From: an uncultured Clostridia bacterium
GTDB taxonomy: Bacteria > Bacillota > Clostridia > Christensenellales > Aristaeellaceae
DNA length: 19,185 bases
Assembly (NCBI GenBank): GCA_944363005.1
Contig: CALVTV010000056.1
Coordinates: 1 to 19,185 of the forward strand
Reading direction: 5' to 3'
A model generated the notes under the pieces. That model saw only the letters and a list, made by a program, of their open reading frames with translations, had not been told where the DNA came from and made no database searches. Position 1 is the first letter of the stretch. Each line of letters opens with the position of its first letter. Positions 1 through 7,302 of the stretch are shown here, piece by piece. The translations under genes and the position numbers were made by a program.

Positions 1-915
1 CCGCAAACGCTGCTCGCCCATCTGCGCGAATTGGAGGAAGAGGACCCGCTGCTCTCCGTGCGCGCGCAGGGCGATGCGCTGAGCGTGGGCATCATGGGCG
101 CGGTGCAAATCGACGTGCTTGGCAGCGTGCTGGAGCGCAGGTTCGGGGACCTTGTGGACTTTCTGCCGCCGCGCGTGCTCTACAGGGAGACGGTCGCCGC
201 GCCGGTGGTCGGCATTGGCCACTACGAACCGCTGCGCCACTATGCGGAGGTCTGGCTGCGCCTTTCCCCCGGGGCGCCGGGCAGCGGCGTGACGTTTGAA
301 TCGGCTGTCGCGCCCAATTCGCTCGAGGAAAACTGGCAGCGGCTCATCCGTCAGCACGTGATAGAGCGCGAGCACCCGGGTGTGCTGACCGGAAGCCCGC
401 TGACCGACGTGCGCGTGACGCTGCTGGCGGGCCGCGCGCACCTCAAGCACACCGAGGGCGGCGACTTCCGCGAGGCGACCTATCGCGCCATTCGCCAGGC
501 GCTCATGCAGGCCCAAAACGTGTTGCTCGAGCCGTTTGTGCGCTTTGATTTGGCGATGCCCGCCGAAACGCTCGCGCGGGTGACGGGCGAACTGCTCGCT
601 CTGGGCGCGCAGCTTGACGCGCCGGAGGTTGACGAGGACGAGGTCGCGCTCGGCGGGCGCTGCACGGCCGCGGCCTTTTGGGATTACCCGTCGCGCTTTG
701 CCGCCTCCACGCGCGGGCATGGGCGCATCGCGTCGCGGTTTGACGGCTACGCGCCCTGCAAAAACCACTCGCAGATCGTGGACGAATGCGGGTATCAGCT
801 GCTGGCAGACGCGAAAAACCCGCCGGGCAGCGTGTTTTGTACGCATGGGGCGGGCGTGTATGTCGCGTGGGACTGCGTGCGCGCATGGGCGCACTGCGAG
901 GTGGAAGGGGTGTAA
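1..915 (+). CDS. TetM/EF-G-like translation GTPase, C-terminal part (5' end outside window)
   Basis: The open frame runs in from base 1, so the GTPase domain and domain II lie upstream of the window. What is visible (about 304 residues) corresponds to domains III to V of the EF-G/ribosomal-protection family. It opens with a domain III-type segment ending in EEEDPLLSV. The central part has GHYEPLRHYAEVWL and a domain IV-like region with LTGSPLTDVRVTL and KHTEGGDFREATYRA. The C-terminal tail has SVFCTHGAGVYVAWD, typical of chromosomal clostridial members often labelled translation factor GTPase or TetM/TetW/TetO-like. Such proteins bind the ribosome. True tetracycline protection cannot be inferred, because the tail differs from what I recall of TetM/TetO. 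A TTG at position 31 could be read as a start, but coding similarity continues upstream of it, so this is a truncated gene. The next gene starts 3 bases after the stop, suggesting co-transcription. Confidence 0.85.
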   Translation, partial: PQTLLAHLRELEEEDPLLSVRAQGDALSVGIMGAVQIDVLGSVLERRFGDLVDFLPPRVLYRETVAAPVVGIGHYEPLRHYAEVWLRLSPGAPGSGVTFESAVAPNSLEENWQRLIRQHVIEREHPGVLTGSPLTDVRVTLLAGRAHLKHTEGGDFREATYRAIRQALMQAQNVLLEPFVRFDLAMPAETLARVTGELLALGAQLDAPEVDEDEVALGGRCTAAAFWDYPSRFAASTRGHGRIASRFDGYAPCKNHSQIVDECGYQLLADAKNPPGSVFCTHGAGVYVAWDCVRAWAHCEVEGV

Positions 916-918
916 GCC

Positions 919-2274
919 GTGTTCACATGCAGACTGGATGCCGAAAGCCGGACGCCGCTGTGCGACCAGCTCTATGCGGCTCTGCGCAGGGACATCGAGC
1001 GCGGGCTGATCGCGCCGGGAGCGCGCATGCCCTCCAAGCGCCAGCTGGCCGACCACCTGCATATCAGCACGGCGACGGTCGAGGCGGCCTATGCGCGGCT
1101 GACGAGCGAGGGATTTTGCGAGTCGCGCCCGCGCAGCGGGATGTACGCCGCGGCGGTCATGCCGCATCCCCGAAGCGCGGAGCGCGGGGAAAAGCCGCCG
1201 GTCCGCTTTGACTTTTCCACCGGCGCGGCGGACGCGGAACACTTCCCCTATGCCACATGGGCCAAGCTGACGCGCGAGGTGCTCAGCGCGCAGGATACGG
1301 CGCTGCTGCTGGCGGGCGACGCGCAGGGCAGTCTGGAGTTGCGCCGCCAGATTGCCGCCATGCTGCGCGAACAGCGCGGAATCGAGGCTTCGCCCGAGGC
1401 AATCGTGCTCGGCGCGGGCACGGAGGTGCTCGTCGCGTCGCTGGTGGCGCTGATCGGCCGGGAGCGGCTCTTTGCCGTCGAGGATCCGGGCTATTCGCGC
1501 GTGCGGCGCGTGCTGGTGACCAGCGGCGCGCGCATTGCGCCCACGCCGCTGAGCGACGGCGCCATCGACGTGCGCTCGGTCTATGTCAGCGGGGCGGGCG
1601 CGGTCTATGTGACGCCCTCCCATCAGTTCCCCACCGGCGCGCAGATGCGCGAGGAACAGCGTCAGGCCCTGCTGCAATGGGCACGCGAAACCGGCGGATA
1701 CATCCTGGAGGACGATTACGACAGCGAGTTCTGCTTTTCCGGCACGCCCGCCGCGGCGTTGACCGCGATGGATGCGGGCGGGCACGTGGTCTATCTGAAC
1801 ACGTTTTCCCGCACGCTCGCGCCCGGCCTGCGGCTGGGCTTCATGGTCTTGCCCGCGCCGCTGGTCGCGCCCTACCGCGCGATGTATTCCGCGTGCAGCG
1901 TGTCCGGCTTTGAGCAGGAGACGCTCTGCCGGTTCATGAAGGGCGGTTACCTGGAAAGGCACATCGCGCGCATGCGGGTGATCTATCGCGGGCGCATGCA
2001 GGCCCTCACCCGCAAGGCGCAGGCGCTCGGCCTGGGCGAAGTGGCCCCATGCAGCGCGGGGTTGCACGTCCTGTTGACCGTCGGCGGCCGCACGCCCGCG
2101 CAGGAACTCATCCCCCGGGCGCAGCAGGCGGGCGTGCATCTGACGCGGTTGTGCGATTACGGCGTGATGCGCATGGGCGCGCAGGATGAGCGCGTGGTGC
2201 TGCTGGGCTTTTCGGGCATGGATGAACAGCGGATCGAAGCGGGCCTGGAGGCGCTTGAAAAGGCGTGGTTCTAA
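919..2274 (+). CDS. MocR-family (GntR-HTH plus aminotransferase-fold) transcriptional regulator
   Basis: 451 residues. The N-terminal winged-helix GntR domain covers about residues 8-75 (PLCDQLYAALRRDIERGL, MPSKRQLADHL, STATVEAAYARL). An aminotransferase class I/II fold follows, about residues 95-450, with ILEDDYDSEF near residues 263-270. Proteins of this kind (GabR, PdxR) are cytoplasmic DNA-binding regulators that sense PLP or amino-group ligands. The start is GTG at 919, with a GAAGGGG ribosome binding site just upstream, 3 bases after the previous stop. Odd point: the usual TFSK motif with the PLP-anchoring lysine reads TFSR here (Arg298, codon CGC at 1810-1812), so a normal internal aldimine cannot form at that position. 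The rest of the fold looks intact and there is no frameshift. The target genes are unknown. The partner GTPase gene is a candidate because of the coupling. Confidence 0.9.
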   Translation: MFTCRLDAESRTPLCDQLYAALRRDIERGLIAPGARMPSKRQLADHLHISTATVEAAYARLTSEGFCESRPRSGMYAAAVMPHPRSAERGEKPPVRFDFSTGAADAEHFPYATWAKLTREVLSAQDTALLLAGDAQGSLELRRQIAAMLREQRGIEASPEAIVLGAGTEVLVASLVALIGRERLFAVEDPGYSRVRRVLVTSGARIAPTPLSDGAIDVRSVYVSGAGAVYVTPSHQFPTGAQMREEQRQALLQWARETGGYILEDDYDSEFCFSGTPAAALTAMDAGGHVVYLNTFSRTLAPGLRLGFMVLPAPLVAPYRAMYSACSVSGFEQETLCRFMKGGYLERHIARMRVIYRGRMQALTRKAQALGLGEVAPCSAGLHVLLTVGGRTPAQELIPRAQQAGVHLTRLCDYGVMRMGAQDERVVLLGFSGMDEQRIEAGLEALEKAWF

Positions 2275-2302
2275 GCGCGTTGCGCCGCCTCCTTCAACAA
2301 AA

Positions 2303-2330
2303 CAAGCGCCGGTCTCCCGGCGCTTTTTCT
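2303..2330. terminator. Bidirectional intrinsic terminator between convergent genes
   Basis: A stem AAGCGCCGG / CCGGCGCTT with a four-base TCTC loop is followed on the plus strand by a run of T. On the minus strand the same hairpin is followed by TTGTTTTG. It lies between the stop of the MocR gene (2274) and the stop of the oppositely oriented YcxB-like gene (2338), so it can end both transcripts. Confidence 0.85.
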
Positions 2331-2337
2331 CTGCCCT

Positions 2338-2853
2338 TCAGGGCACAAACACATAGGGGCAGCGGGTTTTGATGATCTCCATCACCGCGTCGCAAGTCGC
2401 TTCGTCCGTGCGCGCGCGCTGCACCACCACCAAATGACCCTTGCGCGACACCAGCGCGATGACGGTCTTCCCGCGGACCATCTTCACAAAATCCGTGTAC
2501 GGCAGGCGAACCGTCTCCCGCGTTTTGACGTTGACGCTGCGCACGCACGCCTCCTCAAACGTCACGTCGAAGGCGCAGGAGGGCCGCCCGTACGTCTTGC
2601 GCAGGATTTCGACCATGTTGGCGATCACCCGGCTCTGGCGCATGTACGGCTCACCAACCAGGAAAAACAGCAGAAGCAGCACAAAAATCGGAATGAAGAA
2701 ATACAGCTGCGCAACAATCGCCACGACCGTCATGCCGATGAATACGGCCAGCTCAATCAGCGTGAAGATGCGCTTTCTCGGCGGAACCAGCAGCGAGCGA
2801 ACCTCGCGCAGCACCGCCTCGTCGATGACATTGCCCCGGATTGTCGGATTCAT
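2338..2853 (-). CDS. YcxB-like small membrane protein
   Basis: 171 residues. The start ATG at 2853 follows an AGGAGG site with good spacing. A positively charged N-terminal stretch (PPRKR, about 25-29) is followed by two hydrophobic helices at roughly 30-49 and 52-68, separated by a short turn. The remaining 100 residues are a soluble domain with FDVTFEEACVRSVNVKTRE, LPYTDFVKMVRGKTVIALVS and a C-terminal short helix. This resembles the YcxB-like C-terminal domain (PH-like). Members are widespread in Firmicutes and have no firm function. It is the last gene of a minus-strand set, 21 bases after the peptidoglycan-binding lipoprotein, and ends at a shared terminator. The position suggests a cell-envelope role, which is inference only. 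Confidence 0.7.
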   Translation of the reverse strand: MNPTIRGNVIDEAVLREVRSLLVPPRKRIFTLIELAVFIGMTVVAIVAQLYFFIPIFVLLLLFFLVGEPYMRQSRVIANMVEILRKTYGRPSCAFDVTFEEACVRSVNVKTRETVRLPYTDFVKMVRGKTVIALVSRKGHLVVVQRARTDEATCDAVMEIIKTRCPYVFVP

Positions 2854-2874
2854 TCAGGAAACCTCCTCTTTCGT

Positions 2875-5847
2875 TTACAACGCAATCTGTTGCGTATAGC
2901 CCGTCTTGCCGCCCAGATACAATACGTTCCCCGCGATGCTCGCGCATTCAAACTCGCCGCTTTGCAGCGTCGTGGCGTTTTCCCCGTTGACATCGCAGGC
3001 GATCACGCCCGAGCCCGTCAGCTGGATCACCCGTTGCCCGTAGACGCCCATCCACGTCGCGCCGTCCCGGCGAATCGTCGCGCTCTGCCCATTCATCACG
3101 CGCACGATCGAGCCGCCCGTGCGCACCAGCAGCGCCCGACCGCACTGTGCCGCCTGATCGGCCGTGCCGGTGTAGACGGTATTCGTGCTGCCGGTGGAGA
3201 TGCCGAATGTGACCACGCCCTCCTGCGTCACGCACAGCAGCGCATCGCCCTGCACGTCCACGGAGAAATCGCTCACGCCGCTCATCAGCTCGTTTTCCTC
3301 GCCGGAAAGCGTGCGCTCGCGCAGCGTCGCGTTCGCATCCAGATAGTACAAATCGCCGTCGTGCAGCGCAAAGCGCAGAATGATGCCCGCCCGGCAGAGC
3401 ACCTCGCGGTTTGTGCCGTCGGCGTTCATGCGGATGATGCAGTCCTCGCCGCCGTCGCTGGCCACGTAGTAGAGCCTGCCGTTTGTCAGATGCAAAAAGC
3501 GCGGCACGTCGCCGGAGAGCACGCTGGATGCGCTGCCGTTATACGGCCGTTTGACCAGCACGCCGCCCTGCGAAGCATCCGCGCCATAGAGATTGTTTTG
3601 ATCGCTGACGACGATCCCACCGCCCGCCAGGCTCGCCTGATAGGCGCCGTTGAGCCGGTATTCCTCGCTTTGGCGCGAGGAATTGTCCCCCGCCACGCGC
3701 GCCACCTGCGCCGTCACCGCGCCGGAGGCGTACAGCCTCGACTGCGTCAGGCTGCCGGCCGCACCGTCGGCGGAAAGCCCGTTTGCCGATTGAAACTGGC
3801 GAACCGCCTGCTGCGTCGCCGTGTCGTAAACGCCGGAGATGAAGGACGAAGACAGATAGCCCAGCTCCGAAAGGCGGCTTTGCAGCGAGCGCACCTGCTC
3901 GCCGGACATGCCCGCCGTGAGCACTTCGCTCACGACGGTGTCCGTATTCTGCGAGAGTTTGTCCCCGACGCGCACGCCGTTTGCGTCCAGCGCATCGGAG
4001 GAGTAAATCAGTTTGAGGGACTCCGGGCCCGCCGCGCCGTCCACCTTGAGGCCGTTCATCGTCTGGAACGCCTTGGTCGCCAGCACCGTGGGCTGGTTGA
4101 ACTTGCCGGTGACGTTCTTGCTCTCCAGATACCCCAGATCCACCAGCCGCTCCTGATACATCCGCACGTCCTCGCCCTCGCTCTCCCACTGGATGACGAT
4201 GTTGGTGTTGGGCGTGGCCGTCGGGCTGACCACAGAACCGGTCGAGCCGCTGGAAGAGCCGCCGAAGTACTCGCTGTAGGTGACCACGTCCCCGCCATAG
4301 AGGATGGAGAGCGTGCCGGTGCCCGCGATGCCGTCCGCCGTCAGGCCGTTGGCCTCCTGAAAGAGCTTGACCGCGCGTTCCGTCGCCGAGCCGAACTGGC
4401 CGTCCGGCGTCGTGGAGAGGAAACCGTAGCTCATCAGGTATTGCTGAAGCACGCGCACTTCGTCGCTCTCATCGCCCTTGCGCAGGGTAGAAAGCTGCGT
4501 AGGCGCGCTGGTGGGCGCGCTCGTCGGGAATGCCGTACTGTCCTGCACGATCTGATCCCCAACCACCGCGTTGTTGCTGTCGAGCTTGGTCTGCGTGCCC
4601 GTGCCGACGATACCGTCCGCCGAAAGGCCGTTGGCCTTCTGGAACGCCTTGACCGCCTGCGTGGTCTCCGCGCCGAAGCGCCCGTCGATGCGCCCGCTGT
4701 AATACCCCAGCTCAAACAGGCGCGATTGCAGGTAGAACACGCGCTCGCCGCTGTCGCCTTCGCGCAGTACGGTGGGTTCGGCAGTCGGCGACGCGCTGGT
4801 GGCCGCCTTGCAGCTGCCGTTGATCTTCTTGATCGTGGAAGCGCCGGCAACGCCGTCCGCCGTCAGGTTGTTGTTCTTCTGGAAGGCGATGAGCGCCGCT
4901 TCCGTCTCCGTGCCGAACACGCCGTCGGCCACGCCGTCGAGATAGCGCAGCTCGATGAGCCGCTCCTGCAGGGCGTACACGTCGTTGCCCGTCATGCCCA
5001 CGCTCATTGAGCGCGTCTGATTCGGGTCGGCTGTGGTCACGGGCGAAGAGGCGTACTTGGCCGAGGACGAATAGAGCTTCGTCTGCGTCAGTTCGCCCGC
5101 CTGGCCGTCGCCGGAGAGCCCGTTGTTGCGCTGGAACGCCTTGACCGCCGTCGTGGTCGACTCGCCGTAAATGCCGTCCGTGCCGCCGGAGTAGTAGCCC
5201 AGCTCCGCCAGGCGCGCCTGCAATTTGCGCACTTCCAGGCCGGAAGAGCCCTGCTTGAGCAGGATATAGCTCTCCGTCTCGCCGCTGGCGCTGATGACCT
5301 TGGGCTGCGCGCTGCTGGAATAGAGCAAATCCTGCGTCTGACGCCCGGCGATGCCGTCGGCGGAGAGGCCGTTGCGCGTCTGAAACTCGATGACAGCCGC
5401 CTGCGTCTGCGAGGCATACTTGCCGTCGATCGTGCCGCTATAATAGCCGAGCTCCGTCAGCCGCGCCTGCAAATCGCTGACGTCGGTACCCGTCGAACCC
5501 ACGCGCAGCACGGGATAGCCCGCGTTGTAATCCTGCGTGGAGGTCTGCCAGCTCTGCGCATCGGGCGCGACCGTGGGCGCCGTGCGCGGCGTGGTGGTCG
5601 GCAGCACGTCCTGCGTCCAATCCTCCCAGGTGCTCTGATCGCTCGAGCTCCAGGTGTTCGGCGTGGGTGTCGGCGTCGCGGCCGGCACAGGCGTGGGCGT
5701 CGGCGTCGGCAGGGGCTGCACCGTGCCAAAGGGAACCGTGCCCTCGGTGATGGTCAGCGGCTCGAGCGTATCGTCCGGCTGAATAAAGCAGCCGCTCACG
5801 GTAAAGAGCAGCCCCGCGAGCAGCAGCACCAACAGAATTCGTTTCAT
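2875..5847 (-). CDS. Lipoprotein with seven peptidoglycan-binding repeats and a propeller-like C-terminal domain
   Basis: 990 residues. The N-terminus is a lipoprotein signal (MKR, a hydrophobic core, lipobox VSGC with Cys20), so the mature protein should be lipid-anchored outside the membrane. A Pro/Thr-rich spacer covers about 44-95. Seven PG_binding_1-type repeats follow at about 114-177, 196-260, 281-342, 360-423, 455-517, 551-616 and 643-708. Each has the pattern LQxRLxELGYYSG, DGxFGxxTxxAVxxFQ, NGLxADGxAG. Residues 730-990 form repeated beta-strand units (GRLYYVASDGGEDCIIRMNA, GDLYYLDANATL) like DUF5050/propeller domains. No hydrolase, peptidase or transpeptidase domain is visible, so the protein looks like a wall-binding sensor or scaffold rather than an enzyme. 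The start overlaps the HAD gene stop by ATGA, indicating translational coupling. Repeat 6 is the most divergent. Confidence 0.9.
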   Translation of the reverse strand: MKRILLVLLLAGLLFTVSGCFIQPDDTLEPLTITEGTVPFGTVQPLPTPTPTPVPAATPTPTPNTWSSSDQSTWEDWTQDVLPTTTPRTAPTVAPDAQSWQTSTQDYNAGYPVLRVGSTGTDVSDLQARLTELGYYSGTIDGKYASQTQAAVIEFQTRNGLSADGIAGRQTQDLLYSSSAQPKVISASGETESYILLKQGSSGLEVRKLQARLAELGYYSGGTDGIYGESTTTAVKAFQRNNGLSGDGQAGELTQTKLYSSSAKYASSPVTTADPNQTRSMSVGMTGNDVYALQERLIELRYLDGVADGVFGTETEAALIAFQKNNNLTADGVAGASTIKKINGSCKAATSASPTAEPTVLREGDSGERVFYLQSRLFELGYYSGRIDGRFGAETTQAVKAFQKANGLSADGIVGTGTQTKLDSNNAVVGDQIVQDSTAFPTSAPTSAPTQLSTLRKGDESDEVRVLQQYLMSYGFLSTTPDGQFGSATERAVKLFQEANGLTADGIAGTGTLSILYGGDVVTYSEYFGGSSSGSTGSVVSPTATPNTNIVIQWESEGEDVRMYQERLVDLGYLESKNVTGKFNQPTVLATKAFQTMNGLKVDGAAGPESLKLIYSSDALDANGVRVGDKLSQNTDTVVSEVLTAGMSGEQVRSLQSRLSELGYLSSSFISGVYDTATQQAVRQFQSANGLSADGAAGSLTQSRLYASGAVTAQVARVAGDNSSRQSEEYRLNGAYQASLAGGGIVVSDQNNLYGADASQGGVLVKRPYNGSASSVLSGDVPRFLHLTNGRLYYVASDGGEDCIIRMNADGTNREVLCRAGIILRFALHDGDLYYLDANATLRERTLSGEENELMSGVSDFSVDVQGDALLCVTQEGVVTFGISTGSTNTVYTGTADQAAQCGRALLVRTGGSIVRVMNGQSATIRRDGATWMGVYGQRVIQLTGSGVIACDVNGENATTLQSGEFECASIAGNVLYLGGKTGYTQQIAL

Positions 5848-6554
5848 ACACTTTCCCCCTTTCCCGTGAGGATCGCATCGACCTCATCGAGATTGCGGAT
5901 TTCGTAGGCCACGGGCAACCCCGCGGCGTTGTCTTTGTTCATCGGGTTGTACCAGCAGGCATCCACGCCCGCGTTGGCCGCGGCCGCGATATCGCTGGAG
6001 AGCGAGTCCCCGAGCATCAGCGCGCGCCGCACGTCGCTGACCCCGGCCTGCTCCATGCCCAGGCGCAGCATTTTCGGGTCCGGCTTGGCCGCGCCGGCCT
6101 CTTCGCTGATGATCATGCCGCTGATCAGCGGCGCAAAGGCGCTCTTGCCCATGCGCCCGCGCTGCACTTTGGCGATGCCGTTGGTCACGATGACCACCGG
6201 CAGCACGCGGCTCCACCGCCTGACCGCCTCCACCGCGCCGGGCACGGGCACGCTCTGCGCCGCCAGCGCATCGGTAAAGGCTTCCCCCATCTGCGCCGCG
6301 GGGACGTCCGCGCGCCCGATGGAGGCGAGGAACTGTTCAAACCGGCGCACGCGCAATTCCCGCTGGGTGATCCCGCCCCGCTCCAGCAATTTCCAAAGCG
6401 CATCGTTGATCCGGGAATACGCCGCCAGATTGTCTGCCGTAGGCTCGATGCCCGCGCCCGTGCAGGCGATGGCGAAAGCGTTCTTCTCCGCCTGCTCAAA
6501 ATCAAAAATCGTGTTGTCCGCGTCGCAGAGCAACACGTCATACCGTCTGTCCAT
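5844..6554 (-). CDS. HAD-superfamily phosphatase, YjjG-like (pyrimidine nucleotidase type)
   Basis: 236 residues with all four HAD motifs. Motif I is DADNT (nucleophile Asp11, acid/base Asp13), motif II is VTNG (Thr124), the motif III lysine is in AKPDPKML (Lys157), and motif IV is LGDSLSSD (Asp183, Asp188). A helical cap lies between motifs I and II (about 20-100). The motif I context followed by IFDF and the overall length match YjjG/YfnB-type enzymes, which in E. coli dephosphorylate non-canonical pyrimidine nucleotides. The exact substrate here cannot be read from sequence. It is a soluble cytoplasmic enzyme. The ATG at 6554 has a GGGAGAAAGAGG site upstream, and a plausible promoter lies about 40-70 bases before it. 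The stop overlaps the start of the lipoprotein gene by four bases, although the functional connection is unclear. Confidence 0.85.
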   Translation of the reverse strand: MDRRYDVLLCDADNTIFDFEQAEKNAFAIACTGAGIEPTADNLAAYSRINDALWKLLERGGITQRELRVRRFEQFLASIGRADVPAAQMGEAFTDALAAQSVPVPGAVEAVRRWSRVLPVVIVTNGIAKVQRGRMGKSAFAPLISGMIISEEAGAAKPDPKMLRLGMEQAGVSDVRRALMLGDSLSSDIAAAANAGVDACWYNPMNKDNAAGLPVAYEIRNLDEVDAILTGKGESV

Positions 6555-6593
6555 GACTGTGCCTCTTTCTCCCGCAACCTAGGGAACATTGTC

Positions 6594-6627
6594 ATTATAT
6601 TGTAACACATTCGCCCGGGATTGCAAA
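6594..6627 (-). promoter_or_regulatory. Candidate sigma-A promoter for the HAD-lipoprotein-YcxB operon
   Basis: On the minus strand a -35-like TTTGCA (6627-6622) is followed after 17 bases by TACAAT (6604-6599), and a second TATAAT overlaps it at 6599-6594. It lies about 40-70 bases upstream of the HAD start codon, in an AT-richer patch of a GC-rich genome. The -35 match is only partial. Confidence 0.45.
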
Positions 6628-6834
6628 GGCATATCTTGATCTGCCGAAATCTGGCAACTTATACTATTATCAGATAAAAACGAGCTATAAGCGCGAGGCG
6701 AAGAAGGGGGCTGGGGACTGAACCGGGGAACTCGCATAGTCGCGCCACAAGTGTCACTCCTTGCGATTCCCGACGCTCCGCCAGGCTTCTCCGCCCACTG
6801 GGCGCGCCCGGCTCCGGTCCCCAGGCTAGGGGTT

Positions 6835-6853
6835 TGGGGGATGAAATCCCCCA
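6835..6853. repeat. Perfect 8-bp hairpin with three-base loop
   Basis: TGGGGGAT and ATCCCCCA flank a GAA loop. There is no T-run on either side, so it is not an ordinary intrinsic terminator. It sits in the gene-free interval between the small membrane gene and the HAD operon. Confidence 0.7.
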
Positions 6854-6884
6854 TCGTTCCCATATCGCGAAGCAATGAAAAGTA

Positions 6885-6909
6885 GTCAGGGAGCGAAGCG
6901 TTACCTGAC
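6885..6909 (-). terminator. Inverted repeat, possible weak terminator of the small membrane gene
   Basis: GTCAGG and CCTGAC flank a 13-base loop. On the minus strand the second arm is followed by TACTTTTC, a short T-rich tail, about 40 bases after the stop codon of the upstream minus-strand gene. The stem is short and the T-run interrupted, so this is a weak call. Confidence 0.3.
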
Positions 6910-6949
6910 GGCCGGTTATCGAATGGCTCAGTTCTATTTGAGAATCGTA

Positions 6950-7231
6950 TTACGCCGCGGCAAACGGGACCACCGTTCCGCTCACCCGCCCGGCAAACCA
7001 CAGCAGCGCCGCGTAGGCGGCAAAGCACAGCAGCAACACGCCCACGGCCGCAAGCCGGCTCCCCGTGCGGGCGCAAAGCCTGTTGAAGAAGACGCCCGTC
7101 ACATAGAAGTCGGACGCGAAGAACAGCACGAAGAGCAGGTTTGCCCGAAACAAAAACGCCATGTTGCTCAGCGCATACTGGATGAGCACGTAGTTGAGCG
7201 ATTCAATGAGGACTTCCGCCTTGTTTTTCAT
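6950..7231 (-). CDS. Small two-helix membrane protein, unknown function
   Basis: 93 residues from the ATG at 7231, chosen because AAGGAG lies 8-9 bases upstream. A longer reading from a TTG at 7306 would start inside the preceding gene's stop, has no ribosome binding site and runs through a terminator hairpin. The first 30 residues are amphipathic (MKNKAEVLIESLNYVLIQYA). Hydrophobic helices cover about 31-49 and 60-80, with a short Arg-containing loop (NRLCARTGSR) between, and the C-terminus is small and apolar. No family is recognised. It follows mbl in the same direction, but a strong terminator stands between them, so its expression probably depends on read-through or on control of that terminator. 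The context hints at a sporulation or cell-shape link, which is inference. Confidence 0.65.
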   Translation of the reverse strand: MKNKAEVLIESLNYVLIQYALSNMAFLFRANLLFVLFFASDFYVTGVFFNRLCARTGSRLAAVGVLLLCFAAYAALLWFAGRVSGTVVPFAAA

Positions 7232-7254
7232 GTTGGTTTCTCCTTCAATGATGA

Positions 7255-7293
7255 CAAAAAACGGGCCGCAGACGCCATGTCCGCTGCCCGTTT
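7255..7293 (-). terminator. Strong intrinsic terminator after mbl
   Basis: On the minus strand AAACGGGCAGCGGAC pairs with GTCTGCGGCCCGTTT across a five-base loop. This is 15 pairs with one mismatch and one G-U, followed directly by a run of six T. It begins about 10 bases after the mbl stop and ends about 10 bases before the ribosome binding site of the next gene. Confidence 0.85.
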
Positions 7294-7302
7294 GCTTGGT
7301 TG

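Larger units (their letters stand above)
6628..6949. other. Gene-free interval with several inverted repeats
   Basis: No convincing coding region is seen in about 320 bases. A frame stays open across it on the minus strand, but it has no ribosome binding site, is low in recognisable protein signal, and overlaps the real promoter region. The interval holds a long-range complementary pair, CTGGGGAC (6711-6718) with GTCCCCAG (6817-6824), a 10-bp palindrome GGGCGCGCCC near 6800-6809, a tight 8-bp hairpin at 6835-6853 and a 6-bp inverted repeat at 6885-6909. It may be an interspersed repeat, a structured RNA or the remains of a mobile element. I cannot tell which. Confidence 0.4.

Noticed and set aside
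1..915. Calling the first gene a tetracycline resistance determinant
   Set aside because: The tail and several motifs match the chromosomal EF-G-like group rather than the TetM or TetO sequences I know, and the GTPase half is outside the window.
2434..5010. An 858-codon open frame on the plus strand opposite the lipoprotein gene
   Set aside because: It is rich in His, Arg and Ala in the way typical of the antisense frame of a GC-rich gene. It has no ribosome binding site and no family signature, while the minus strand has a clear multi-domain protein.
6579..7076. Minus-strand frame across the gene-free interval
   Set aside because: It overlaps the real small membrane gene in another frame, has no ribosome binding site, contains the HAD promoter and reads through several hairpins.
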